64,000 nucleotides of DNA from UBA4582 sp038106185 (GCA_038106185.1 JAYODE010000005.1:62001-126000), one strand, 5' to 3'; numbered from the stretch's first letter, positions 18,392 through 26,331 are shown. The notes: generated by a model from the letters alone, not told the origin. Translations and numbers: made by a program.

Positions 18392-18781
18392 ATGGGTGAG
18401 CAAACAATCAACCCAAACGCCCCAGACTCCCGGAAGTCTGGGTCTGACGCACCAGGCGTACAAACCTCAAATTTACCTGCTTCAGACGCTCAAATAGCGA
18501 TGGAACTTGAAGCGGCTGCCTTTCGCGCACTGGTCGCGCATTTTGACCAGCATCCAGAAGTACAAAATATCGATTTAATGAATCTCGCTGGCTTCTGTAG
18601 AAATTGCCTCAGTAAGTGGTACCAAGCGGCCGCTGAGGATAAAGGAATTGCGCTGGATTATGAAGAGGCCAGAACAAGAGTTTACGGAATGCCCTACTCG
18701 GAATGGAAGGCACTCCATCAAGCGCCCGCCTCAGCGGCGCAACTGGCTGCCTTTGTCGCGAATAAACCGACCGATATCTGA
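18392..18781 (+). CDS. DUF1244 family protein
   Basis: The function is unknown. The 129-residue protein has a disordered N-terminus of about 30 residues rich in Pro, Ser and Asn. The compact DUF1244 domain follows: FRALVAHFDQHPEVQNIDLM, GFCRNCLSKWY and GMPYSEWKALH. The family is short, helical and common in alpha- and gammaproteobacteria. The two cysteines of CRNC are conserved in it. GGAGA upstream and an ATG at 18392 support the start. It is transcribed toward uup with a repeat-filled spacer between them, so co-transcription is uncertain. Confidence 0.85.
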   Translation: MGEQTINPNAPDSRKSGSDAPGVQTSNLPASDAQIAMELEAAAFRALVAHFDQHPEVQNIDLMNLAGFCRNCLSKWYQAAAEDKGIALDYEEARTRVYGMPYSEWKALHQAPASAAQLAAFVANKPTDI

Positions 18782-18873
18782 AGTAAGGCAGTCGATCGGC
18801 TCCAATTCGAATCTTCAGGTTCGAGGCTGGTCAGATACTACTCTATCAGTCACTGCATGACTCACGGCGCAAA

Positions 18874-18948
18874 GGTCGCTTTCCAGAGTCCACTTTTTTG
18901 AGATCATTTTTCAGGGTTCATTTTTCAGAGTTCATTTTTCAGAGTTCA
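18874..18948. repeat. 14-base tandem repeat upstream of uup, decaying from one end
   Basis: Two perfect units GTTCATTTTTCAGA (18916-18943) lead into a partial copy. The units before them drift progressively away: GATCATTTTTCAGG, GTCCACTTTTTTGA and GGTCGCTTTCCAGA, all in register. The younger units lie nearest the uup start. The same units appear again after the gap at 19071 because of the contig overlap. Confidence 0.85.
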
Positions 18949-18970
18949 ATATGTCGATAGCCAGTTTAAA

Positions 18971-19070
18971 NNNNNNNNNNNNNNNNNNNNNNNNNNNNNN
19001 NNNNNNNNNNNNNNNNNNNNNNNNNNNNNNNNNNNNNNNNNNNNNNNNNNNNNNNNNNNNNNNNNNNNNN
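18971..19070. other. 100-N scaffold gap with 55-base flanking duplication
   Basis: Bases 18916-18970 and 19071-19125 are identical over 55 positions. The contigs overlap within the 14-base repeat array and the uup start, so the Ns do not represent missing sequence of known size. Confidence 0.9.
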
Positions 19071-19105
19071 GTTCATTTTTCAGAGTTCATTTTTCAGAGT
19101 TCAAT

Positions 19106-21013
19106 ATGTCGATAGCCAGTTTAAAAAATGTCAGTGTTCATTTCGGTACGGACATTATCCTCGATCAGGTCGAGTTTAATATCGCCAAGGGAGAGCGAGT
19201 TTGTCTCACTGGCCGAAATGGCAGTGGCAAGAGCACCTTAATGCGCCTGTTATGTGGTGAAATTATGGCGGATGAGGGCAATATCTGGCGAGAAAAGGCC
19301 TTGAGCTTCTCTACCTTGGAGCAGGAATTGCCCAGCGGCGACGACACCACAATCTTTGCTGCTGTGGCTTCCGCGTTCAGTGAGGCGGGTGAGCTGCTCG
19401 CTGAATACGCGCGAATCTCTATGGATGATTTCGATGAGGATACGCTAGAGCGGATGGCTGAGTTGCAGACCCAGATTGAGGCCATCGATGGCTGGGTTCT
19501 GCATCACCGAGTCGAAGCCGTGTTGCAGCGAATGAAACTTGAACCCAGTGAAAGGCTGGCCAACTTATCCGGAGGTTGGTTGAAGCGGGTCGCGATCGCC
19601 AAGTCGCTGGTGACCGAACCGGATGTTTGGCTATTGGATGAACCTACCAACCACTTGGACATTCCTACAATCGAATGGCTGCAGGAGGTCATGTTGGAGT
19701 TTCAAGGTACCATCATATTCGTGACCCATGATCGTGAACTCATGCAATCTGTGGCGACGGCGATTGTAGAGGTTGATCGAGGCCATCTGGTACGTTGGGA
19801 CTGCGATTATAAGACGTTTCTTGAACGACGTGATCATGAGCGTGAGGTAGAACAGGTCCATAATAAGAAGTTTGATATCAACCTGAAAAAGGAGGAGGCC
19901 TGGATACGTGAAGGCATCAAGGCAAGACGGACTCGAAATGAGGGGCGAGTCAGGGCTCTCGAGCAACTAAGACTGGAGCGTCAGAAGAGAAGAACGCAAA
20001 GCAACCTGAAGCTGGCGGTGGATAGTGGCTCTGCATCCGGTAAGATTGTCAAGGAACTGGTCAATGTTTCCAAATCGTTTGATGGCAAAGCCATCATTAG
20101 CAATCTTGATCTGGTTATTCAGCGTGGCGACAGGATTGGCTTGTTGGGCCCCAATGGGTCAGGCAAATCCACGCTGATAAAAATCTTGTTGGAAGGCCTG
20201 GCCATAGACGAAGGAGAAGTGATCTCTGGCACTAAGCTTGCGCCTGCCTATTTCGATCAGGTTCGAGGGCAACTCAATCCAGAGCAGAGCGTCAAGGATT
20301 ATATAGCGCAGGGCCGCGAGTATATTTCGATCAATGAACGAGATATTCATGCTGTGACCTATTTAGCGAATTTTATGTTTAATCCTGAGCAAGCTCGAGC
20401 TCCTATCAGAACCTTGTCGGGTGGAGAACAGAATCGCCTGTTGTTGGCACGTTTGTTTTCATTGCCAACGAATCTGCTGGTGTTGGATGAGCCAACTAAC
20501 GATTTAGATGTTGAGAGTCTCGAGCTACTCGAAGAGTTGCTCCTTGACTACACTGGAACCGTACTTATCGTGTCTCATGACAGATCATTTCTTGATAATG
20601 TTGTTTCAAGTCTTCTGGTTTTTGAGGGAGAAGGTAAAGTCACCGAATATGTCGGTGGCTATAACGACTGGTTGCTGGGTGGTGGCAGTTTCGAGGCGCT
20701 GGCAAAAGCAGCCCATAAAGCTAACCCCACAGCGAAAGTCTCTGTCGCCGACAGCCCGACGACTTTTGAGGATCGCAAAAAAGAAAAGGCTGCGCTAAAG
20801 AAGCTGGAAAGGGAGTTGGCGCAGATACCTGTGCAGATCGACAAACTCGAGCTGGAGATGGCTGGACTGCAGGCAAAAATCGGAGCGCCTAGCTTCTTTC
20901 AAGCGCCCGCCGCGGAGCAGGATCAAGTCTACGCTGCCGTTGCGCAAAAAGAGGCAGAGATGGATGCGCTCATGATCCGTTGGGAAGAACTGGAGCAGGC
21001 TCAGACCCTCTAA
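19106..21013 (+). CDS. uup: ABC-F family ATPase Uup
   Basis: Soluble tandem ABC ATPase that acts on ribosomes and influences transposon excision and branched DNA. The 635 residues have two nucleotide-binding domains: Walker A GRNGSGKST with signature LSGGWLKR and Walker B LLDEPTNHLD, then GPNGSGKST with LSGGEQNR and LVLDEPTNDLD. The linker between them is charged and Arg-rich (the ABC-F interaction motif region, about 235-320). A C-terminal coiled coil follows (KKLERELAQIPVQIDKLELE). No membrane segment is present. Its stop overlaps the stop of the convergent transporter gene by four bases. Confidence 0.94.
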   Translation: MSIASLKNVSVHFGTDIILDQVEFNIAKGERVCLTGRNGSGKSTLMRLLCGEIMADEGNIWREKALSFSTLEQELPSGDDTTIFAAVASAFSEAGELLAEYARISMDDFDEDTLERMAELQTQIEAIDGWVLHHRVEAVLQRMKLEPSERLANLSGGWLKRVAIAKSLVTEPDVWLLDEPTNHLDIPTIEWLQEVMLEFQGTIIFVTHDRELMQSVATAIVEVDRGHLVRWDCDYKTFLERRDHEREVEQVHNKKFDINLKKEEAWIREGIKARRTRNEGRVRALEQLRLERQKRRTQSNLKLAVDSGSASGKIVKELVNVSKSFDGKAIISNLDLVIQRGDRIGLLGPNGSGKSTLIKILLEGLAIDEGEVISGTKLAPAYFDQVRGQLNPEQSVKDYIAQGREYISINERDIHAVTYLANFMFNPEQARAPIRTLSGGEQNRLLLARLFSLPTNLLVLDEPTNDLDVESLELLEELLLDYTGTVLIVSHDRSFLDNVVSSLLVFEGEGKVTEYVGGYNDWLLGGGSFEALAKAAHKANPTAKVSVADSPTTFEDRKKEKAALKKLERELAQIPVQIDKLELEMAGLQAKIGAPSFFQAPAAEQDQVYAAVAQKEAEMDALMIRWEELEQAQTL

Positions 21014-21753
21014 ATCGCACCAAATGTTTGTCTGAGCAGATAACCTGTCAGAAAGGCTAAACCGGCTGCGGTGCCGCCGGTCAAAAGCGTTGCCAGCCCT
21101 GAACCCAGCATAGGTTTATTAATGACCAGGCTCTTCGCCATGCCAATCCCAAAAAACACAGCGCCCGCTAATCCGGTGCTCAAAAAAAATTGGCTGGTCA
21201 GGTTGAGATCGGCAAAAAAAGGCGCGAGTGGCACAAATCCGGCTGCTAGAAAGCTGAAGAATGTGGTCGCTGCTGAGTTGATGGGAGTGACTAAACGGTC
21301 TGCCATGCCATGCTCCTCGCGCAGCATGGTCTTAACCCATAAGTCCTGATCATCAGTGATGGTTTCAACGATCTTGTTCAACGTCTCGCCATTAAAACCC
21401 TTGCGGGCGAATATTTGGCGAATCTCTTCGGTCTCGCCGGCTGGGACCAGTTCAATATGGGTTCGCTCCAATTGCTCAAGATGGTTTTGATAGTCGACGT
21501 CAGATTTGACGGCCTCATAGTTACTGACCGCCATACTGAAGCCATCGGCAAGCAGATTGGCGATACCCAAAATCAGTGCGATGGAACCGGGCAGACCTGC
21601 ACCTACTGATCCCGAGACGATAGCAAAGGTGGTAACGCAACCATCGACAGCCCCGAGTACGGCGTCAGCGACAGGGCGACGCCGAGCCGCCTGATCCAGC
21701 CGCCGGGCGATGTTGGCGGCCTGATGTTCTGCCTTGAGATTCGATTCATCCAT
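21010..21753 (-). CDS. VIT1/CCC1-family transporter (Fe/Mn)
   Basis: Membrane transporter of the vacuolar iron transporter family, probably moving Fe(II) or Mn(II) out of the cytoplasm. The 247 residues begin with a soluble helix. TM1 follows with GAVDGCVTTFAIVSGSVGAGL, then TM2 with GIANLLADGFSMAVSNY, a charged cytoplasmic metal-binding stretch (about 85-145, with QLERTHIELVPAGETEEIRQIFARKG), and three more hydrophobic helices. This is the five-helix VIT plan. It has no rubrerythrin-like domain. It is convergent with uup and overlaps it by four bases at the stops. Confidence 0.87.
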   Translation of the reverse strand: MDESNLKAEHQAANIARRLDQAARRRPVADAVLGAVDGCVTTFAIVSGSVGAGLPGSIALILGIANLLADGFSMAVSNYEAVKSDVDYQNHLEQLERTHIELVPAGETEEIRQIFARKGFNGETLNKIVETITDDQDLWVKTMLREEHGMADRLVTPINSAATTFFSFLAAGFVPLAPFFADLNLTSQFFLSTGLAGAVFFGIGMAKSLVINKPMLGSGLATLLTGGTAAGLAFLTGYLLRQTFGAI

Positions 21754-22115
21754 GATTCGTCTCGTCTGTTTTTGTTCAGTGCCTGGTCCAGGTTGCCTCG
21801 GGTTAAAGACATTCGTATCTAAACGTTGAATTCTCGGGCATGGCGATTGGGCCCACGATTCGAGTGCTTGCGCTAACGCGTGTTTGCTATCGGTTGTGCA
21901 AACGCCCGGTATACAAATCTTATGCAGCTAGCGGTACGCAGCATTGCGGCGCTCAGCGATTGTCCCCGCTGGGCAAACAGGACGCCGTGATGAGTATCAA
22001 AGGATGGATTAACGGTGTCGAGGGTCGAGAATCCAGAATCCAGAATCCAGAAGCCAGAATCTAGAATCTAGAATCTAGAATCTAGAATCTAGAATCTAGA
22101 GGCTCAACATGGCTG
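21754..22115. other. Intergenic region with heptamer array
   Basis: About 360 bases without a gene. It holds a 7-base tandem array (22029-22098) and the distal arm of the thyA terminator hairpin. I see no promoter, RNA or coding signal in 21754-22028. Confidence 0.6.
22029..22098. repeat. Heptamer tandem array, ten units
   Basis: Ten consecutive 7-base units: three GAATCCA, one GAAGCCA and six GAATCTA. The two variants form separate blocks, as expected when the array grew by local duplication after a point change. It lies just downstream of thyA. Confidence 0.95.
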
Positions 22116-22128
22116 CTACACAGCCATG
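22108..22128 (-). terminator. Hairpin at the end of thyA
   Basis: CATGGCTG (22108-22115) and CAGCCATG (22121-22128) form a perfect 8-base stem with a 5-base loop. The thyA stop codon (22116-22118) lies in the loop. There is no long T run after it on the minus strand, so termination may be weak or Rho-assisted. It ends the nrdJa-nrdJb-thyA unit. Confidence 0.5.
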
Positions 22129-22964
22129 TTGGCTTGGATTGCTTCATGGCACTGGTAGCCAATCAGACTGAAGTCAGTCATGACAAAATCATCGATGCTG
22201 GTCTGGCCGCGATCCTTGATGTCGAGTGTCGGCAACGGATAAGGCGTTCGAGTCAATTGTTCTTTGCACTGGGAGACAGCATCCAGATAAATGTGCCCAT
22301 CGGCTATGGTGTGAATAAAGTCCCAGGCTTGTAGCCCGGTTATCTTGGCCACCATATGCAGCAATAACGAATAGCTGGCGATGTTCAGTGGTACCCCCAG
22401 AAACATATCGGCGGAGCGTTGATACATCATCAACGAGAGCTTGCCATCGGCGACGTAGAATTGAAAGAAGGCATGACAGGGAGGCAGTGCAACCTGACTG
22501 GCTTCGGCCTCTCCGGGGTTCCAGGCATTGACGATGATACGCCTGGAGTCCGGATTGTGCCGAATCAGTTCTATCGCTTCCTGCAGTTGATCGACTTCCC
22601 GGCCATCGGCGGTACGCCAGTGACGCCATTGACGACCATAGACCCGTCCCATATCGCCATCGGCGTCTGCCGTTCCAGATATGCCGTGGCGCCGCAGATA
22701 GTCGGCGTAATTCAGGTCCCATAGTTTGTTATGGGGGTAGATACGCTTCAGATCATTGATGTTGCCGGAGCCGCTGACAAACCACAGCAACTCTGAGACC
22801 ATGGACTTCCAGACCAGCTTCTTAGTGGTCACGGCAGGAAATCCTGAGGGCAGGTGATATCTGCCTTGCAAACCAAAATTCGACAGGGTGCCAACACCCG
22901 TGCGATCTCCGCGTTGAACACCCGTTTCTAGAATTTGCTGGATTTGATTTAGATAGGTTCTCAT
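22116..22964 (-). CDS. thyA: Thymidylate synthase
   Basis: Makes dTMP from dUMP with methylene-tetrahydrofolate. The 282 residues show the folate/dUMP site RGDRTGVGTLSNFG, the WELLWF-like region ELLWFVSGSGN, the catalytic Cys163 in LPPCHAFFQFYV, the QRSADMFLGVPLNIASY motif and a short Val C-terminus. It is slightly longer than E. coli ThyA (264) because of an insertion around residues 95-125. It starts 34 bases after nrdJb, so reduction of ribonucleotides and supply of dTMP are encoded in one transcription unit. The stop codon sits inside a hairpin loop. Confidence 0.95.
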   Translation of the reverse strand: MRTYLNQIQQILETGVQRGDRTGVGTLSNFGLQGRYHLPSGFPAVTTKKLVWKSMVSELLWFVSGSGNINDLKRIYPHNKLWDLNYADYLRRHGISGTADADGDMGRVYGRQWRHWRTADGREVDQLQEAIELIRHNPDSRRIIVNAWNPGEAEASQVALPPCHAFFQFYVADGKLSLMMYQRSADMFLGVPLNIASYSLLLHMVAKITGLQAWDFIHTIADGHIYLDAVSQCKEQLTRTPYPLPTLDIKDRGQTSIDDFVMTDFSLIGYQCHEAIQANMAV

Positions 22965-22998
22965 TGGCTCACTAGCAAGCTCATATCAGACTTTTAAT

Positions 22999-23679
22999 TT
23001 AACCGCATTTACTGTCACCGCATGACAGACACGTCATGCAACCGTCCAACAGGACCATAGCGACAGTGTTACATTTCTTGCAGAGTTGCGAGCCTGGCGG
23101 ATAGCCGCTGGTCTCCCCATCCTGCGAAGCCTCGACCTTGGCGTTAACACTCTCCAAGGCGGCGCGCTTCTCGACTAACAAGGCCTTGTGTGCGGCGCTC
23201 AACTCTTCATCCTCGATGAGCCCACACTTCTTCATGTGTGTCTCGAGGACTTCGCCTATTTCGGCGACCAACGACGGCATAAAGCGTCCACCTTTCTTGA
23301 AATAGCCACCCTGAGGGTCAAAAACCTGTTTCAGCTCGTCGACCATAAAGATCGCATCGCCGCCCTTACGAAATACGGCAGAGATCACGCGAGTGAGGGC
23401 CAAAACCCACTGAAAATGCTCCATGTTCTTCGAGTTAATGAAGATCTCGAAAGGGTATTCCTGTTCATATTCGGTGCCTGAATTCAGCACGATATTATTG
23501 ATGGTGATATACAGCGCATGGTCAGACAAGGGTGTCTTGATCTTATAGGTATAGCCCTTAAGCTCATCGGGACGCTGGATCTCTTCATGCATCACATCCT
23601 TGGTGGCTTCCACGGGTACGACTGGCTCGTCCTTTTTGATGCTGTACTCGACGATCTTCTTGTTGATTTGTATAACCAT
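22999..23679 (-). CDS. nrdJb: NrdJb, small chain of class II ribonucleotide reductase
   Basis: Second component of the split adenosylcobalamin-dependent ribonucleotide reductase, needed with NrdJa for activity. The 226 residues contain a TSCPD-like domain (about 35-145, with YTYKIKTP, ITINNIVLN, KGGDAIFMVDELKQVFDPQGG). The tail is rich in cysteine and ends in a CxxC...CxxCGxSKCG zinc-ribbon or redox module. That carries the cysteines expected to re-reduce the active site. It begins 27 bases after NrdJa, with AGGA eight bases before the ATG. The split nrdJa/nrdJb arrangement is known from Pseudomonas. Confidence 0.9.
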   Translation of the reverse strand: MVIQINKKIVEYSIKKDEPVVPVEATKDVMHEEIQRPDELKGYTYKIKTPLSDHALYITINNIVLNSGTEYEQEYPFEIFINSKNMEHFQWVLALTRVISAVFRKGGDAIFMVDELKQVFDPQGGYFKKGGRFMPSLVAEIGEVLETHMKKCGLIEDEELSAAHKALLVEKRAALESVNAKVEASQDGETSGYPPGSQLCKKCNTVAMVLLDGCMTCLSCGDSKCG

Positions 23680-23706
23680 AGTGAATTCCTGATAAAAGAG
23701 TGTCGG

Positions 23707-25869
23707 CTAGAACTTGCCGTAGTAGCCTTCTTTCAAGGCGTCAAAGAGATTAGCGGCAGAGTGCAGCTCGCCATCATATTCAATGTCGTCATTGCCCTTG
23801 GCCTCAACCACCGTTCCATCCTCAAGCGTGAAGCGATAGATGGTATTTTCCAGGTCAGAGTCTTTTACCAGAACGCCCTGGAAGGCTTCAGGGTTAAAGC
23901 GGAAGGTCGTACAGCCCTTGAGCCCCTGTTCATAGGCATAAAGATAAATATGCTTGAAGTCTTCGTAGGGATAATCAGTGGGCACATTAGCGGTTTTTGA
24001 GATGGAGGAATCAATCCATCGCTGTGCGGCCGCCTGAATGTCAACATGATGTATGGGCTCTATATCATCGGCAGTCTTGAAGTAGCTCGGCAGTCGAGAG
24101 TCCTCGTCAGTGGTGTAGGGCTGTGCATTGGGGTTGACCATGGCGCGATAGGCGAGTAACTCAAACGAGTAAACGTCGACTTTTTCCTTGGATTTTTTCC
24201 CTTCTCGAATCACATTGCGAGAGTAATGATGGGCAAAACTCGGCTCAATTCCATTGCTGGCATTGTTAGCCAGGGAAAGGGAGATAGTTCCTGTGGGCGC
24301 GATAGAGCTATGGTGCGTGAATCGACAGCCGACACTAGCCAGTTGCTCAATCAAGTCAGGGTTCTCACCACCGATTTTCTGCATGTAGCGGCTGTATTTC
24401 GCGTGTAAAACCTTGCCCTTGACGATATCACCGACCTTATAGCCGTCGCGCACCATCTCTGGCCGCTTGTAGAGCATCTCGCTCGTCACCGCGAAGTCTT
24501 CTTCCATGACGGGGGCTGGACCCTTTTCCTTAGCCAGTTCAAGCCCGGTTTCCCAGCCCACCAGGGCCAGTTCTCGGGTAACCTGCTCGGTGAAGGCGAC
24601 TGAATCCCGGTCGCCATATTCCATGCACATCATGGTGATAGTGGAACCCAGGCCCAGATAGCCCATACCGTGCCGACGTTTCCGTGTGATCTCGACGCGC
24701 TGCTCTTGTAGCGGCAACCCGTTGATTTCAACGACGTTATCTAGCATGCGGGTGAAGATGGCCACTGTCTGTCTAAACTCGTCCCAGTCAAAGTGCGCGT
24801 CCGGGGTGAAGGGTGCGCGGACAAAGCGACACAAGTTGATAGAGCCCAGCAAGCAACTGCCATAGGGTGGCAGCGGTTGCTCTCCGCAGGGGTTGGTCGC
24901 GCGGATATTTTCACAGAACCAGTTGTTGTTCATCTCGTTGACCTTGTCGATCAGGATAAATCCCGGCTCGGCAAAATCATAAGTGGATGCCATGATCATA
25001 TCCCATAGCCGCTGTGCCTTAATGGTTTTGGTGATTCTGCAGGCGACGAGCCCCGCATCGTTAGTCACATACCGGTCCTTAACCGGGAACTCTCGCCATA
25101 ACACCTGCGTTGAGTCGTTCAGGTCTATGCCGTCGGAGGTCACTTCTTCAATATTCATGGGGAACGACAAGGGCCAGTCAGCGTCATGCTTGACCGCCTC
25201 CATAAATTCCTGCGTGATCAGCAGTGACAGATTGAACTGGCGCAGACGACCATCCTCACGCTTGGCTCGAATGAATTCAGTCACATCTGGATGGCCAATA
25301 TCAAAGGTGGCCATCTGCGCTCCGCGCCGTCCGCCGGCGGAAGACACCGTGAAACAGGTCTTGTCGTAAATATCCATAAACGACAAGGGTCCAGAGGTGT
25401 AGGCGCCCGCACCGGAAACATAGGCACCCTTAGGTCGTAACGTCGAAAATTCATAGCCAATGCCACAACCCGCCTTCAGGGTCAGACCAGCTTCGAGATT
25501 CTTTTCGAGGATGTCCTCCATCGAGTCAATGATGGTACCAGAGACAGTACAGTTGATCGTCGAGGTCGCTGGTTTGTGTTCATTGGCGCCGGCATTGGAG
25601 GTAATACGTCCGGCGGGTATGGCACCGTGCCTTAACGCCCAAAGAAACTGCGCTTGCCAGTGATCCTGGAGTCCCTTGTCTTCGACTTCTGCCAGGGCTT
25701 TGGCGACCCGCTTGTAGGTGTCGTCCATGGTGAGATCCAGGGCGACCCCTTGTTTAGTCTTAAGGCAGTACTTGTTCTCCCAAATATCGATGGAAGTATC
25801 CTGAAATTTGATTTCAGAAACTGACTTTGAGATGGCTTTGAGTTCTGCTTTGGGAGCTGTCGATTTCAT
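23707..25869 (-). CDS. nrdJa: NrdJa, adenosylcobalamin-dependent (class II) ribonucleotide reductase
   Basis: Reduces ribonucleotides to deoxyribonucleotides with or without oxygen, using coenzyme B12 for radical generation. The 720 residues contain the first redox cysteine (STINCTVSGTI), the glycine-rich loop TLKAGCGIGYEFSTLR and the active-site NPCGE motif around residue 325. SVGCRFTHHSSIAPTGTISLSLANNASNGIEP also matches the family. The protein ends without the C-terminal cysteine domain, which is supplied by NrdJb. AGGA five bases before the ATG supports the start. The leader of about 200 bases and the NrdR boxes upstream suggest control by NrdR. Confidence 0.95.
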   Translation of the reverse strand: MKSTAPKAELKAISKSVSEIKFQDTSIDIWENKYCLKTKQGVALDLTMDDTYKRVAKALAEVEDKGLQDHWQAQFLWALRHGAIPAGRITSNAGANEHKPATSTINCTVSGTIIDSMEDILEKNLEAGLTLKAGCGIGYEFSTLRPKGAYVSGAGAYTSGPLSFMDIYDKTCFTVSSAGGRRGAQMATFDIGHPDVTEFIRAKREDGRLRQFNLSLLITQEFMEAVKHDADWPLSFPMNIEEVTSDGIDLNDSTQVLWREFPVKDRYVTNDAGLVACRITKTIKAQRLWDMIMASTYDFAEPGFILIDKVNEMNNNWFCENIRATNPCGEQPLPPYGSCLLGSINLCRFVRAPFTPDAHFDWDEFRQTVAIFTRMLDNVVEINGLPLQEQRVEITRKRRHGMGYLGLGSTITMMCMEYGDRDSVAFTEQVTRELALVGWETGLELAKEKGPAPVMEEDFAVTSEMLYKRPEMVRDGYKVGDIVKGKVLHAKYSRYMQKIGGENPDLIEQLASVGCRFTHHSSIAPTGTISLSLANNASNGIEPSFAHHYSRNVIREGKKSKEKVDVYSFELLAYRAMVNPNAQPYTTDEDSRLPSYFKTADDIEPIHHVDIQAAAQRWIDSSISKTANVPTDYPYEDFKHIYLYAYEQGLKGCTTFRFNPEAFQGVLVKDSDLENTIYRFTLEDGTVVEAKGNDDIEYDGELHSAANLFDALKEGYYGKF

Positions 25870-25918
25870 GGTGATCCTGTAGTCTGAATCGTTAAACGAT
25901 TATTTTTATTTATGGCGC

Positions 25919-25936
25919 GACTGGCGCAACCCAGTC
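25919..25936 (-). other. Leader hairpin 1 of nrdJa
   Basis: GACTGG (25919-25924) pairs perfectly with CCAGTC (25931-25936) around a six-base loop, about 50 bases before the nrdJa start. It may affect leader folding. Confidence 0.4.
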
Positions 25937-25957
25937 TCTCATACTGTCGTCGAGCTG

Positions 25958-25991
25958 ATTCGATGGTCAGGGCCTCCTGATGGCCTCGAAT
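25958..25991 (-). other. Leader hairpin 2 of nrdJa
   Basis: ATTCGA pairs with TCGAAT at the base and TCAGG with CCTGA at the tip, separated by a small internal loop, within the putative nrdJa 5' leader. It does not match the cobalamin riboswitch B12 box. Confidence 0.4.
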
Positions 25992-26080
25992 CGCCCGAAT
26001 AGGCGCCGTCTAGAGTTTTCGTAACGCTGTTCTTCCAGCCTGGAGCGGGAAGGACAGCGATTTAGGTTCAGGCCTGGGGC

Positions 26081-26096
26081 GAACTATATCTTGTGT
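26081..26096 (-). promoter_or_regulatory. NrdR box 1 (proximal)
   Basis: GAACTATATCTTGTGT fits the NrdR consensus acaCwAtATaTwGTgt with one change in the core (C for A). It overlaps the candidate -10 of nrdJa. Start-to-start distance to box 2 is 32 bases, about three helical turns, the usual spacing of NrdR box pairs. Confidence 0.75.
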
Positions 26097-26112
26097 CCCG
26101 ATAATTTTGCAA
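26083..26112 (-). promoter_or_regulatory. Candidate nrdJa promoter
   Basis: On the minus strand TTGCAA (26107-26112) is followed after 18 bases by TATAGT (26083-26088), a near-consensus -10. Transcription would begin near 26076. NrdR box 1 covers the -10 and box 2 lies just upstream of the -35, a layout suited to repression. Confidence 0.5.
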
Positions 26113-26128
26113 GCACAACATGTAGGTA
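26113..26128 (-). promoter_or_regulatory. NrdR box 2 (distal)
   Basis: GCACAACATGTAGGTA matches the central CwA-AT-TwG positions of the NrdR box, less perfectly than box 1. It stands 32 bases from it on the same face of the helix. Confidence 0.6.
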
Positions 26129-26148
26129 AAACAGGCGTTCAAATTGAA

Positions 26149-26172
26149 CTGAATATTTCATCAAATATTCAG
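26149..26172. promoter_or_regulatory. Perfect AT-rich inverted repeat
   Basis: CTGAATATTT (26149-26158) and AAATATTCAG (26163-26172) are perfect complements with a four-base centre. It lies between the nrdJa promoter and the SDR gene. It could be an operator for a dimeric regulator of the SDR gene. Confidence 0.5.
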
Positions 26173-26331
26173 TCGCAACGTTCTGGATTGGAATAGGGGT
26201 GTTTTACGCCTCTTTTTTCAAATAGAGTTTGGCTCGGACCAAGGCTGTTATTACCGCCGCTTGCGGTTAATATCGAGTCTGGCCGTTAGGCGACCAGGGC
26301 CAGGCTGGACGGGCTGATTCGAATAATTATT

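Larger units (their letters stand above)
18782..19105. other. Intergenic region with repeat array and assembly gap before uup
   Basis: It carries a 14-base repeat array, both copies of a 55-base assembly duplication and 100 Ns. No gene is present. The copy at 18951-18970 repeats the first codons of uup and is an assembly artefact. Confidence 0.7.

Noticed and set aside
22029..22098. CRISPR array or iterons
   Set aside because: The units are 7 bases and adjacent, with no spacers. No cas or rep gene is near. The same holds for all other arrays in the window.
25870..26080. Cobalamin riboswitch upstream of the B12-dependent nrdJa
   Set aside because: A B12 box was looked for on the minus strand; only a TCAGGAGG-like hairpin was found and the conserved box is absent.
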